From positions 1 to 64,000 of the forward strand of contig CAVVIH010000005.1 of NCBI GenBank assembly GCA_963748295.1: a DNA stretch of 64,000 nucleotides, written 5' to 3'. A program made the translations under genes and the position numbers. This document shows positions 11,038 to 18,940 of this stretch, one piece after another. The notes under the pieces were generated by a model. That model was not told the DNA's origin, made no database searches, and saw only the letters and a list, made by a program, of their open reading frames with translations. How positions within the stretch are numbered: the stretch's first letter is position 1; every line of letters begins with the position of its first letter. The DNA comes from CAVVIH01 sp963748295. Its GTDB lineage: Bacteria; Acidobacteriota; Vicinamibacteria; Vicinamibacterales; 2-12-FULL-66-21.

Positions 11038-12235
11038 AGTCGTTCTCCTACCGCGCGTTCCAGGGCGATCTGTGCCAGGCGCGCGTCCAGCCGCAAATCG
11101 ATCGCGCGGTTCCTCGCCCGTGTTGCAGTCCGGGCCGCGTCCAGCAATTCAAGGATGCCTACCTCGCCCTCACGGTAGGCGACTACCGCAATCCGAACGA
11201 GTTCGTCCGCGACCTGTGGCTGCTCCTGGACGAGGGCAGCCTGGCGCAGCGCCAGCACCTCCGACGCGCCGTTGATCTCGCTTCGAATCCGGTACTCGAT
11301 CGACGCGCGCTCCGCTTCGACCCGCGCCCGCTCGGCGTCCCACCGGGCGGCTTCACGTCCGCCCGCGTCGAACAGCGGCAGGGCCACAGTGAGGCCGAAC
11401 ACGCCTCCGGTCTCGCGACCCGATACGTCGTCCGCTCGTTTCACCCCGCCGAACACGGTGGGAGACGGCAGCCGTGCATCGCGGGCGGCTTCACCCTCCA
11501 GAGCCGCGCGCTCGCCTGACTGATGTAACGCGCGCAGCTCGGCGCGGCTCGACGTCGCCCGCGCTACCAGTGTTTCAACTGGCGGCGTGGATTGCGGCGG
11601 GAGCGGCGCCGCCGTAATCGCCGCCAGCGAAACATCCCGCGGCAGCAGACCAGATAGCGTCGCGCGGGCTTCGCTCAGAGCGGCGGCCGCTGAAATCACG
11701 AGCTGGCTGGCCTCGCGCGATTCCTGTTCGGCGCGGAGGCGATCGAATCGCGATCCCTCGCCTTCGCGTTCACGGATCCGAAGGATCTCGATCAGGCGTT
11801 CCACTTCCCGGACATGGGCGCGAGCCGACTCGAGCCGCGCCTGTTCGGCGACAACGCGGGCGACGGTCGTGGCAGCATCAGACCGGAGGAGCCACAACCG
11901 CGCGTCACGCTCCGCTTCGGCCGCAGCCGTGGCCGCCGCACCGGCGCGCGACAATGCGGACCGCCCGAAAATGGGCAGCGACTGCTCGACCTGGAGAAAC
12001 TCGGTGAAGCCGGCGCCCTCACGGCTGTACAGACGGAGGGATTCGGATACGCGAGGCGAGCGCGCTGCTCGTGCCGCGTGACTTCCGACTCCGCCAGGAT
12101 CGCCCGCGCCTGCGGTCCATCGCGCACGATCAGCTCGACGACGTCCCGCTCGGTCCGGTCCTGGGCTGCCGCGATGGACGGCGTCAGGAGACCGGCCGCA
12201 GCGATCCAGGCACACACCTGGGCTCGGGTCGGCAT
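11028..12235 (-). CDS. TolC-family outer-membrane efflux protein
   Basis: The outer-membrane channel of the tripartite pump. It has a signal peptide (MPTRAQVCAWIAAAGLLTPSIAAAQ) and long heptad-rich helices typical of the family, for example FLQVEQSLPIFGRSALSRAG and the closing GEVGILELLDAARTATRARN, where the usual family ending GxxxxLELLDAQR is recognisable. The start chosen at 12235 gives the signal peptide. One frame break near 12030 separates it from the main body (AYPNPS joins LYSREGAGF). Length, about 400 residues, suits the CzcC/CusC type. It overlaps the adaptor gene by 10 bp. Confidence 0.9.
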
Positions 12236-12310
12236 ATAAACAATCCTCGATTATTCGAACTGACGGACGATCCGCCTACGCCGCAATGCGGCTTCAGCAA
12301 GATCAGGTGA

Positions 12311-12739
12311 TCAGGCGTGCACAGTCAGAGGCGGGGCGCGCGAGGGAAGTCGAATCTCATGAGGCGGACCGTGAACTCGCACCTCGGTGACCGGCGCCGT
12401 AGATTGGACGGGCGCTGGCACGATGGCCATCGTCGGCCCAGGCAGTTCAGCCATGTCGAGATGCAGTTGCACCACGAAGGCGCAACCCATCGCGACAGTG
12501 ACGGCGTGCTTGCCCGCATCGCACGGGTCCGCTTGAAGGGCAGGACGGTGATGCTCTTCCGTCAACCCGCCGTCGTGCGCACCTGTCGCTGCATGCGTAT
12601 GCCCGTGGATTGCGGGCCCATGGTGGTGGTCCGGGTGGTCATGGCCGACATACTCGTGCATATGTAGCGGCGACACCCCGAACGACGACACGACGAGCGC
12701 GTGGGCAAGCGCGAGCGTGGCAAGACGACGCACGCGCAT
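12311..12739 (-). CDS. Small exported histidine-rich protein, probable metal binder
   Basis: The gene encodes 142 residues. After an N-terminal signal-like segment (MRVRRLATLALAHALVVSSFG) there is a dense histidine tract, with HMHEYVGHDHPDHHHGPAIH followed closely by more His residues; about ten His fall within 25 residues. The C-terminal half contains a Cys pair spaced far apart and a hydrophobic stretch (MGCAFVVQLHLDMAEL). It is the first gene of the efflux cluster, 75 bp upstream of tolC in the same orientation. Small His-rich periplasmic proteins such as CzcI-like or CzcE-like factors occur in metal-resistance operons, so a sensing, buffering or delivery role for a metal such as copper, zinc or nickel is inferred. 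No specific family was recognised. Confidence 0.65.
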   Translation of the reverse strand: MRVRRLATLALAHALVVSSFGVSPLHMHEYVGHDHPDHHHGPAIHGHTHAATGAHDGGLTEEHHRPALQADPCDAGKHAVTVAMGCAFVVQLHLDMAELPGPTMAIVPAPVQSTAPVTEVRVHGPPHEIRLPSRAPPLTVHA

Positions 12740-12777
12740 AGTCTACTACGCAGAAGAATGCAAAGGACGACGAGGAT

Positions 12778-13485
12778 TCATGCCGTCGCAGCTGCATGAC
12801 CCACCGCACGCTGCAGCGCGGCGCGCGCGAGCAGCCGCGTCGAATCGAGGGTTGGCAGCGGGGAATTCGCGTCGTTCATGATCAGCGGGATTTCGGTGCA
12901 GCCGAGGATCACGCCGTCGCACCCTTCCTGCTTCATGCGCGCGATCACGCCCTGGAAGTAGACAGTGGCTTCCGGCTCGAACACGCCGTTGACGAGCTCG
13001 TCCATGATGATCCGGTTGATCTCGGTCCGCTCGGCGGCGTGCGGACGCACGTACTCGAGCCCGCGCGCCGTCAGTTTGTCGGGGTAGACGCTGCTCTCGA
13101 CCAGCCAGCGCGTGCCGGTCAGGCCGAGGCGGCGGAAACCGCGCGCGACGGCTTCATCGGCGACGACCTCCGCGATATGCAGCCAGGGCAGCGGCGAGTG
13201 CGGTTCGACGAACGGAAGCGCCTGATGCACCGTATTGTCAGGACAAACAAGGAACTCGGCCCCGGCCCTGGCCAGCTTGTGGGCGGACGACAGCATCAGC
13301 TCGCCGACACCGCGCAGATCGCCGCGATCGAGGCACTTCACGTACTCGGCGAGCGGGTGGGTGTGCATCGAGACTTCGGGGTGCGCGTGCGGCCCGAGAC
13401 GCTGTGCGCCTTCCAGGCAAATCGTCCGATAACAAAGCGCCGCCCCCTCGGCCGAACAGGCTACGATTCCAATGTGCTGGAGCAT
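12778..13485 (-). CDS. Aspartate/glutamate racemase family protein
   Basis: A cofactor-independent racemase-fold protein of 235 residues. Both catalytic cysteines are present in family context: VCPDNT (Cys81) and GCTEIPLIM (Cys196). The start MLQHIGIVACSAEGAALCYR matches the usual amino terminus of the aspartate racemase-like group. It is expected to interconvert D- and L-acidic amino acids or a related substrate in the cytoplasm; the substrate cannot be set by sequence alone. It starts 43 bp from the divergent ADOP permease gene and lies downstream of nothing obviously metabolic, so it looks like a single-gene unit. Confidence 0.9.
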   Translation of the reverse strand: MLQHIGIVACSAEGAALCYRTICLEGAQRLGPHAHPEVSMHTHPLAEYVKCLDRGDLRGVGELMLSSAHKLARAGAEFLVCPDNTVHQALPFVEPHSPLPWLHIAEVVADEAVARGFRRLGLTGTRWLVESSVYPDKLTARGLEYVRPHAAERTEINRIIMDELVNGVFEPEATVYFQGVIARMKQEGCDGVILGCTEIPLIMNDANSPLPTLDSTRLLARAALQRAVGHAAATA

Positions 13486-13528
13486 TGATCAAACCATCCG
13501 CGCGATAGCGCCATCTTAGTACGCTGCC

Positions 13529-15980
13529 ATGACATCACTGCTGCTCGACGTTCGCCACGCGGCCCGCGTCCTTCTCAAGAACCTGAGCGCGACGGTGGTC
13601 GCCGTCTTCACTCTAGCGCTGGCGATTGGCGCCACAACAGCCATTTTCAGCGTGGTCTACGGTGTGCTGCTCAGGCCGCTGCCGTATCCGTCGCCCGACC
13701 GGCTCATGGCGGTGTGGGAAGTCAACAACCGCGGCAGCTTTTCCCGGCTCGCCGATCCGAATTTCGACGACTTCCGCGACCGCAACCGCACGTTCATCGC
13801 GCTGGCGAAGTATGGCGAAGGCATCACGTCGATCGCCGGCACCGCCGAACCGGCACGCGTCACCGCGGCGGCGGTGAGCCGGGACTTCTTCACCGTCCTG
13901 GCCGTCCACCCGTCGCGCGGACGCGGCTTCTCCGAACAGGACGCGCGTGTCGGCGCCGAGCCGGTCGCGGTGGTGAGCCACCGCTACTGGGTCCAGTCAC
14001 TCGGATCCCGCGGACGACCTCTCGAGATTCCACCTGCGCATGGAAGGGCGAGCATACACCGTCGTGGGAGTCATGCCCGCGGCCTTCCAGTTTCCCGCCA
14101 AGACCGACGTCTGGGTCCCGGCCGAGCTCGATCCGGCGAACACGAGCCGCACATCCCACAACTACCGCGCCATCGGGCGGCTGCGCGAGGGCGCCAGCGT
14201 CGCGCAGGCGACCGCCGACCTCAGCGCGATCGCGAAGGACATCGTCCGCCAGTCGCCGGAGCAGGGAGACTACCTCATGACGGACGCGGTGGCGGTGCCG
14301 CTGCAGTCGTCCATTACCCGGCGCGTCGGCTCGACGCTCTACGTGCTGCTCGGCGCGGTGTTCTTCCTGCTGCTCGTGGCCTGCGCGAATGTCGCCAACC
14401 TGATGCTCGCGCAGGCGGCCGCGCGGCAGCGGGAGCTCGCCATCCGTCACGCGCTCGGCGCGGCACGCGGACGGCTGGTGCGCCAGTTCCTCGCCGAGGC
14501 GATCGTGCTGCTGACGCTGAGCTGCGGCGCCGGCCTGCTGCTGGCCTCGTTCGGCACGACCGTCCTCCTCTCGCTCGCTCCCGACGATCTCCCGCGTCTC
14601 GAAGACGTGTCGATGAACTGGATGGTGCTCGTGTTCGCGATGGGACTTTCGGCGTCGGTCGCGATCGCGCTCGGCCTGTTCACCGCGCTGCGCGCCGCCA
14701 GCCGCGACCCCCGCGAGACGCTGGCCGACGGCGCGCGAGGCCAGACCGGCGGCGCCGCGACTCAGCGCATCGGCCGGCTCGTCGTCGCCGCCCAGATGGC
14801 CATGACGGTCGTGCTGCTGATCGGCGCCGCGCTCCTCGGGCGGAGCCTGCTTCGCGTGCTGTCGATCGACCCGGGATTCCGCACGGACGGCATCATCGCG
14901 ATGGATCTCGCGATGCCGTACTCGGAGGATCCGAACGCGCGGGCGCGCCTGTCGCCTTTCTTCGAGGACGTGTTCGCGCGGCTGCGGGCGATCCCCGGCG
15001 TCGAGGATGTCGCCGCCGCGAACGCGGTGCCGATGGACGGCGGCCTGCCCGACGGCCTGTTCGCGATCATCCCGGCGAACGAAGTTCCGAAGACGATGGA
15101 CGATCTGAAGCGGCTGTTCCAGCGGAAAGAGATGCTGGGGACCGCCGACTTCGGCGTGGTCTCGCCGGCGTACTTTCGCGCGCTCGGGATTCCGCTCGTG
15201 CGCGGCCGGCTGTTCGACGACCGCGACGCCGCGACCGCACCGCACGCGGCGGTGATCAACGAGTCGCTCGCGCGCTCGCGATGGCCGAACGCCGATCCGA
15301 TCGGCGCCACGATCGAGTTCGGCAACATGGACGGCGACCTCCATCCCCTCACCGTCGTCGGCATCGTCGGCGACACGCGGGAGTACGGGCTGGAGCAGCC
15401 GCCCCGTCCGACGCTCTACGTCAATCTGCTGCAGCGGCCGCGATTCTCGGTCACCGTGGTGATGCGCTCGAGCGCGGATCCGCGCGGCATCACGCCGGCG
15501 GCGCGCAGCGTGCTGCGCGAGGTCGCACCGGACGTCCCGCCGCGCTTCCGCACGTTCGCGCAGATCTATTCCGCGTCGCTCGGCGCGCGGCGCTTCAACC
15601 TGGCGCTCGTCGCGGTGTTCGCGGGCACGGCGCTGCTGCTTGCCGTCGCCGGCATCTACGGCGTGATGACCTACAGCGTGACGCAGCGCCGGAAGGAGAT
15701 CGGCGTCAGGGTGGCGCTGGGCGCGACGCCGGGCCAGGTGTTCCGGATCATCCTCGGCCAGGGGCTGATGACCACGGCCGCCGGCGCGGTGGTGGGGATC
15801 GTCGGGGCGCTCGGCCTGACGCGAACGATCGAAAGCCTGCTCTTCGAGGTCAGGCCGAGCGATCCGGCGACGTTCGCGCTGGTCATCGCCGTGCTCGCCG
15901 CGGTCGCGGCGCTCGCGTGCTACCTGCCGGCGCGGCGGGCCACCGATGCCGATCCGATGGAGGCGCTCAGGCAGGAGTAG
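13529..15980 (+). CDS. ADOP-family ABC permease (FtsX-like, MacB-type duplicated domains), one frame break
   Basis: Acidobacterial duplicated orphan permeases carry two FtsX/MacB_PCD units without a dedicated ATPase gene. Here the first TM (VVAVFTLALAIGATTAIFSVVYGVLLRPLPYP) is followed by a periplasmic core, a three-TM FtsX block (ANVANLMLAQAAARQRELAIRHALGAARGRLVRQF), a second core and a final FtsX block (RRKEIGVRVALGATPGQVF) ending with DADPMEALRQE. Total length is about 815 residues. One indel near 14008 (in the GGATCC stretch) breaks the frame; the true reading passes through DPADDLSRFHLRMEGRAYTV. The role is unproved; such proteins are assumed to take part in export or lipoprotein/peptide efflux with an unlinked ATPase. 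It stands alone, convergent with the AI-2E-like gene. Confidence 0.92.
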
Positions 15981-15986
15981 ACGGGC

Positions 15987-17798
15987 TCAATCCCGCACGC
16001 CGACTGTCTCCTGAACCGGAATCCGCGGGATCTCCACGAGCCCGCCCAGGTAGATCCGGGTCTCCATCAACGTCGAGGCAACGAGACTCGCCCCGGCTTC
16101 CCGCAGCACCTGCGTGCTGTCGTCCGCCAGCGCCGGCGGTCCCCAGCGCCCGACCAGGATTCGCACTTCGGGCAACGCGGCGCGGAGCCTCTTTACGAGA
16201 TAGCGCGTCTTGGACGCCGGGCTGGGTGGCAGATCGGCGAGGCACACGACCGAGACCCCTTGCTGTTGCACAAGGGACACAAGTTCCGAGGCCTGCAGAC
16301 GCGTCCTGATAATCTCAACCCCGATTGGCAGGTCGTCCAGCAATTGGGCGAGCATCGCGAGCGCGAGCTCGTCGGCAACGCCGTTGGTCGCGTAACCGAG
16401 CACGCGCAGCGGTTCGCGCGGTCCGGGACGTGGCGGATCATCGGGTGATGCGGGTGCCCCAGAAGGCAGGCGCCGGATCGACTCCGCGGCGTCCGACAGC
16501 AGCTCCCGCGTCGCATCGATGACGGCCGTTTCTTCGTCAGATGACAGGCGCTGCTCCAGCCGGTCGCGCTCCGCATAGTTGAGCGCCGGCAGCAGCAGGG
16601 CGTCGTAGACCGAGCGTGGGGACTCTGTCTTGATGTACCGCTCGATGAGGTCGGCCGCCTCGCTTTGATCGCGGGCCAGCAGTCGCTGGTAATAGCCGTA
16701 CTCGGGGGCAAGGGCGGGCGTGTCGGCCAACAGCAGCCCGACAAACTCAAGACCCGGCACATGCTTGCCGAGCACGACAAGGCACACTGTCAGCGGCGTC
16801 GCCATGAGCAGGCCGAGCGGCCCCCATAGCCACGTCCAGAACGCCACCGACGCGAGCAGCGCCACTGGCGAGACGCCAGCCGCCCCGGCATACAGCGCCG
16901 TTTCGAGCACGAGATTCGTGAACAGCTCGAGCACAACGAACAAACCGAACACCCAGAGCGGTCCGGCCCAGCCCTCGGCGGCCGCCAGGCTGACCAGGAT
17001 CGGCGCGCCTGCGCCGAGCACCGGCCCGACGTACGGGATGAACCGGAGAACCGCCGCCAGTGTCGCCCAGACCAACGCGTACGGCACGCCGAGGAAATAG
17101 AGTCCGGCGCCCGCGGCGATGCCGTAGACCAGATTGACCAGAGACTGCATCAACAGCTGCCGGCTGACACGAGTGCCCGCCTCGTCAAACGCCTTCGTCG
17201 TGATGGCCAGCTGGCCGTGCCCGAACAGCCCAATCAGCCGGTCGCGCAGCTCACGACGTTCGAGCAGCATGAAGATGACCATCACGAGCACGAGACCGGC
17301 CGTTCCCACCGGACCAACTATTGGACCGAGCCACGAGAAGCCCGAGAAACCCGCGCCCTGGTCAGAGCTGACCACGACGGGCCGCGAGGTTGCTCCTCTG
17401 GGCACATCCGATTTTCCAAGGTCGGTCTGGATGTCTTCGATCGTCCGCTGCAGCTTCTCGACCGATCCCCCTTTGCCGGCGCCTCGCACGTCCGCGATCT
17501 TCGTCAGGATGTTCGTGCGGTAACGCGGAAGATCTTCGGCCAGATGGTCCATCTGCCGCGCCAAACCCCAACCGGCGAGACCGAGGACCGAGAACACCAG
17601 CGTGACCATCGCGAGAACGGCTGGGATGCGGCCGATCCAACGCTCGAGCCAAGTGACGGGAGGAGTCAGCACGAACGTGAGCAGCATGGCGAGTGCGATC
17701 GGCACGAGCACCGCCTGTGCCCAGTGCAGCACGACAACGACGAGCACACACCCGGCGAAAGTCACCCACGGTTTCACGGTCTGCGGCGGATCATCCAT
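15987..17798 (-). CDS. AI-2E family transporter with C-terminal cobalamin-binding-like domain
   Basis: The first 350 or so residues are a typical PerM/AI-2E-type permease: TM pair at the start (WVTFAGCVLVVVVLHWAQAVLVPIALAM), the glycine-rich GLFGHGQLAITTKAFDEAGTRVS region and the last hydrophobic block ending in PLTVCLVVLGKHVPGLEFV. Members are normally about 350-400 residues, but this one has 603. The tail starts with helices (residues about 365-445) and ends with a Rossmann-like unit (about 455-590; LRVLGYATNGVADELALAML, then SVVCLADLPPSP and VRILVGRW). That unit resembles cobalamin-binding folds but lacks the DxHxxG cobalt-ligand motif. It is divergent from the PP2C gene, sharing a 190-bp intergenic region with palindromes. 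Transport substrate unknown. Confidence 0.87.
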   Translation of the reverse strand: MDDPPQTVKPWVTFAGCVLVVVVLHWAQAVLVPIALAMLLTFVLTPPVTWLERWIGRIPAVLAMVTLVFSVLGLAGWGLARQMDHLAEDLPRYRTNILTKIADVRGAGKGGSVEKLQRTIEDIQTDLGKSDVPRGATSRPVVVSSDQGAGFSGFSWLGPIVGPVGTAGLVLVMVIFMLLERRELRDRLIGLFGHGQLAITTKAFDEAGTRVSRQLLMQSLVNLVYGIAAGAGLYFLGVPYALVWATLAAVLRFIPYVGPVLGAGAPILVSLAAAEGWAGPLWVFGLFVVLELFTNLVLETALYAGAAGVSPVALLASVAFWTWLWGPLGLLMATPLTVCLVVLGKHVPGLEFVGLLLADTPALAPEYGYYQRLLARDQSEAADLIERYIKTESPRSVYDALLLPALNYAERDRLEQRLSSDEETAVIDATRELLSDAAESIRRLPSGAPASPDDPPRPGPREPLRVLGYATNGVADELALAMLAQLLDDLPIGVEIIRTRLQASELVSLVQQQGVSVVCLADLPPSPASKTRYLVKRLRAALPEVRILVGRWGPPALADDSTQVLREAGASLVASTLMETRIYLGGLVEIPRIPVQETVGVRD

Positions 17799-17804
17799 CA
17801 GGCC

Positions 17805-17949
17805 TCAGTCAACCCGGAAATGTTCAGAAGGGAACACACATACTCTTCGTCCGAAGCTAGGCTACTGGACAAGATAACGAGCCCAAACCGGCTCGCTCTG
17901 CAGGATGCTATTCGCCTCCTGTGCCGGCTATGTGTGTCGAATTGCACAT
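17805..17949. promoter_or_regulatory. Divergent intergenic element 1 with two palindromes
   Basis: This region lies between the starts of the AI-2E-like gene (left) and the PP2C gene (right). It contains TGTTC-N6-GAACA at 17821-17836 and CTTCG-TC-CGAAG at 17845-17856, then GGACAAGATAACGAGCCC and, at 17908-17949, a CTATTCGCCTCCTGTGCCGG block ending AATTGCACAT. The part at 17821-17884 matches 21722-21786 at about 58 of 65 positions. The last block matches 22376-22416. Conservation in non-coding DNA beside unrelated genes points to shared regulation; the regulator is unknown. Confidence 0.6.
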
Positions 17950-17989
17950 CAGTCGAACGATAAGAAAGCCGAGTACGCAGGAGGGCACC

Positions 17990-18907
17990 GTGACGACTGA
18001 ACACGCGGAGATGCAGTTGACCGACGAGTCCGTGATGCCGATGTCACCTCGCCCGCTGACGGTGAAGGCCTTTGGAATCACCGACAGAGGAAAGGTGCGC
18101 ACGACGAATGAGGACCAGTTCCTAATCGCCGAACTCACGAAATCGATGCGCGTCTGGCAGACCAGCCTGCCGGAGCCGAAGGTGCAGCTTGGCGAGCAGC
18201 ACGCACATCTGTTTCTCGTGGCCGACGGTATGGGCGGGCACCGGGCGGGCGAACGGGCGAGCGCCCTGGCCGTGGTGGCGATCGAGCAGTTCACGCTCAA
18301 TACGTTCCAGTGGTTCTTTGGCTCGAATGACGCCGCAGCGCAGAAGATCCTCGCGCAGTTCCAGTCCGCACTCGGTCAAGCCGACGCCCGCATTCTCGAG
18401 GAGGCGGCGGAACATCCGGAACTGAGCGGCATGGGAACGACGGTGACGATGGCGTACCACCTGGGTGCGCAGCTGTGCGTCGTGCACGTGGGCGACAGCC
18501 GTGCGTACGTGTTCCGAGAAGGCGAGTTGCACCGGCTCACCGAGGACCACACCGTGACCGCCGAAATGGTCCGCAGCGGAACCCTTCGGGCAGACCAGGT
18601 CGCAGGGCACCGTCTCCGCCATGTCATCACGAATGTCGTGGGCGGCCAGCAGCTCGGAGTCCACGTCGAAGCGCGCGCGCTCGAAGTTCACGCCGGCGAT
18701 CGCTTACTACTGTGTTCGGACGGATTGACGGAGATGGTGACGAACGAGGCGATCGCGGCCACGCTCGACGCGGAGCCCGAACCGGAGGTTGCCGCGACCA
18801 AGCTGCTGGCGCAGGCCAACGATGGCGGGGCTCCCGACAACATCACGCTGCTGATCGTGCGCTTCGATCCGGCCGACTCCGGCGCCGCCAGCCGCGATGC
18901 AGGTTGA
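17990..18907 (+). CDS. PP2C-family protein serine/threonine phosphatase
   Basis: A soluble metal-dependent (Mn/Mg) phosphatase of 305 residues. All main PP2C motifs are present: TDRGKVRTTNEDQF, FLVADGMGGHRAGE, SGMGTTVTMAYH, VVHVGDSRAYVFREG, LLLCSDGLTEMV and GAPDNITLLIV near the end. The GTG start at 17990 is preferred over an upstream ATG because AGGAGGG lies at 17979-17985 just before it. The gene is convergent with the large Ser/Thr kinase (34 bp between the stops), the usual partner in an eSTK/eSTP signalling pair; here it is probably the opposing phosphatase. Its promoter lies in intergenic element 1, related to the element upstream of the kinase. Confidence 0.93.
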   Translation: MTTEHAEMQLTDESVMPMSPRPLTVKAFGITDRGKVRTTNEDQFLIAELTKSMRVWQTSLPEPKVQLGEQHAHLFLVADGMGGHRAGERASALAVVAIEQFTLNTFQWFFGSNDAAAQKILAQFQSALGQADARILEEAAEHPELSGMGTTVTMAYHLGAQLCVVHVGDSRAYVFREGELHRLTEDHTVTAEMVRSGTLRADQVAGHRLRHVITNVVGGQQLGVHVEARALEVHAGDRLLLCSDGLTEMVTNEAIAATLDAEPEPEVAATKLLAQANDGGAPDNITLLIVRFDPADSGAASRDAG

Positions 18908-18940
18908 AAGTTGAGGATCCAGGGGGCGCGGGCATCAGGC

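Noticed and set aside
13890..15344. Open frame of about 484 codons antisense to the first ADOP permease
   Set aside because: No domain, shadow composition, and the sense protein is complete.
17821..17836. TGTTC-N6-GAACA palindromes read as LexA boxes
   Set aside because: Spacing and arm orientation do not match the known GAAC-N4-GTTC or other LexA operators that I can recall, and no SOS gene is nearby. Kept only as an unknown palindrome.
17831..17852. GGAAC...CGTC read as an ECF -35/-10 promoter
   Set aside because: The spacing of about 12 bp is too short for an ECF promoter (about 16-17 bp), so it was not annotated as such.
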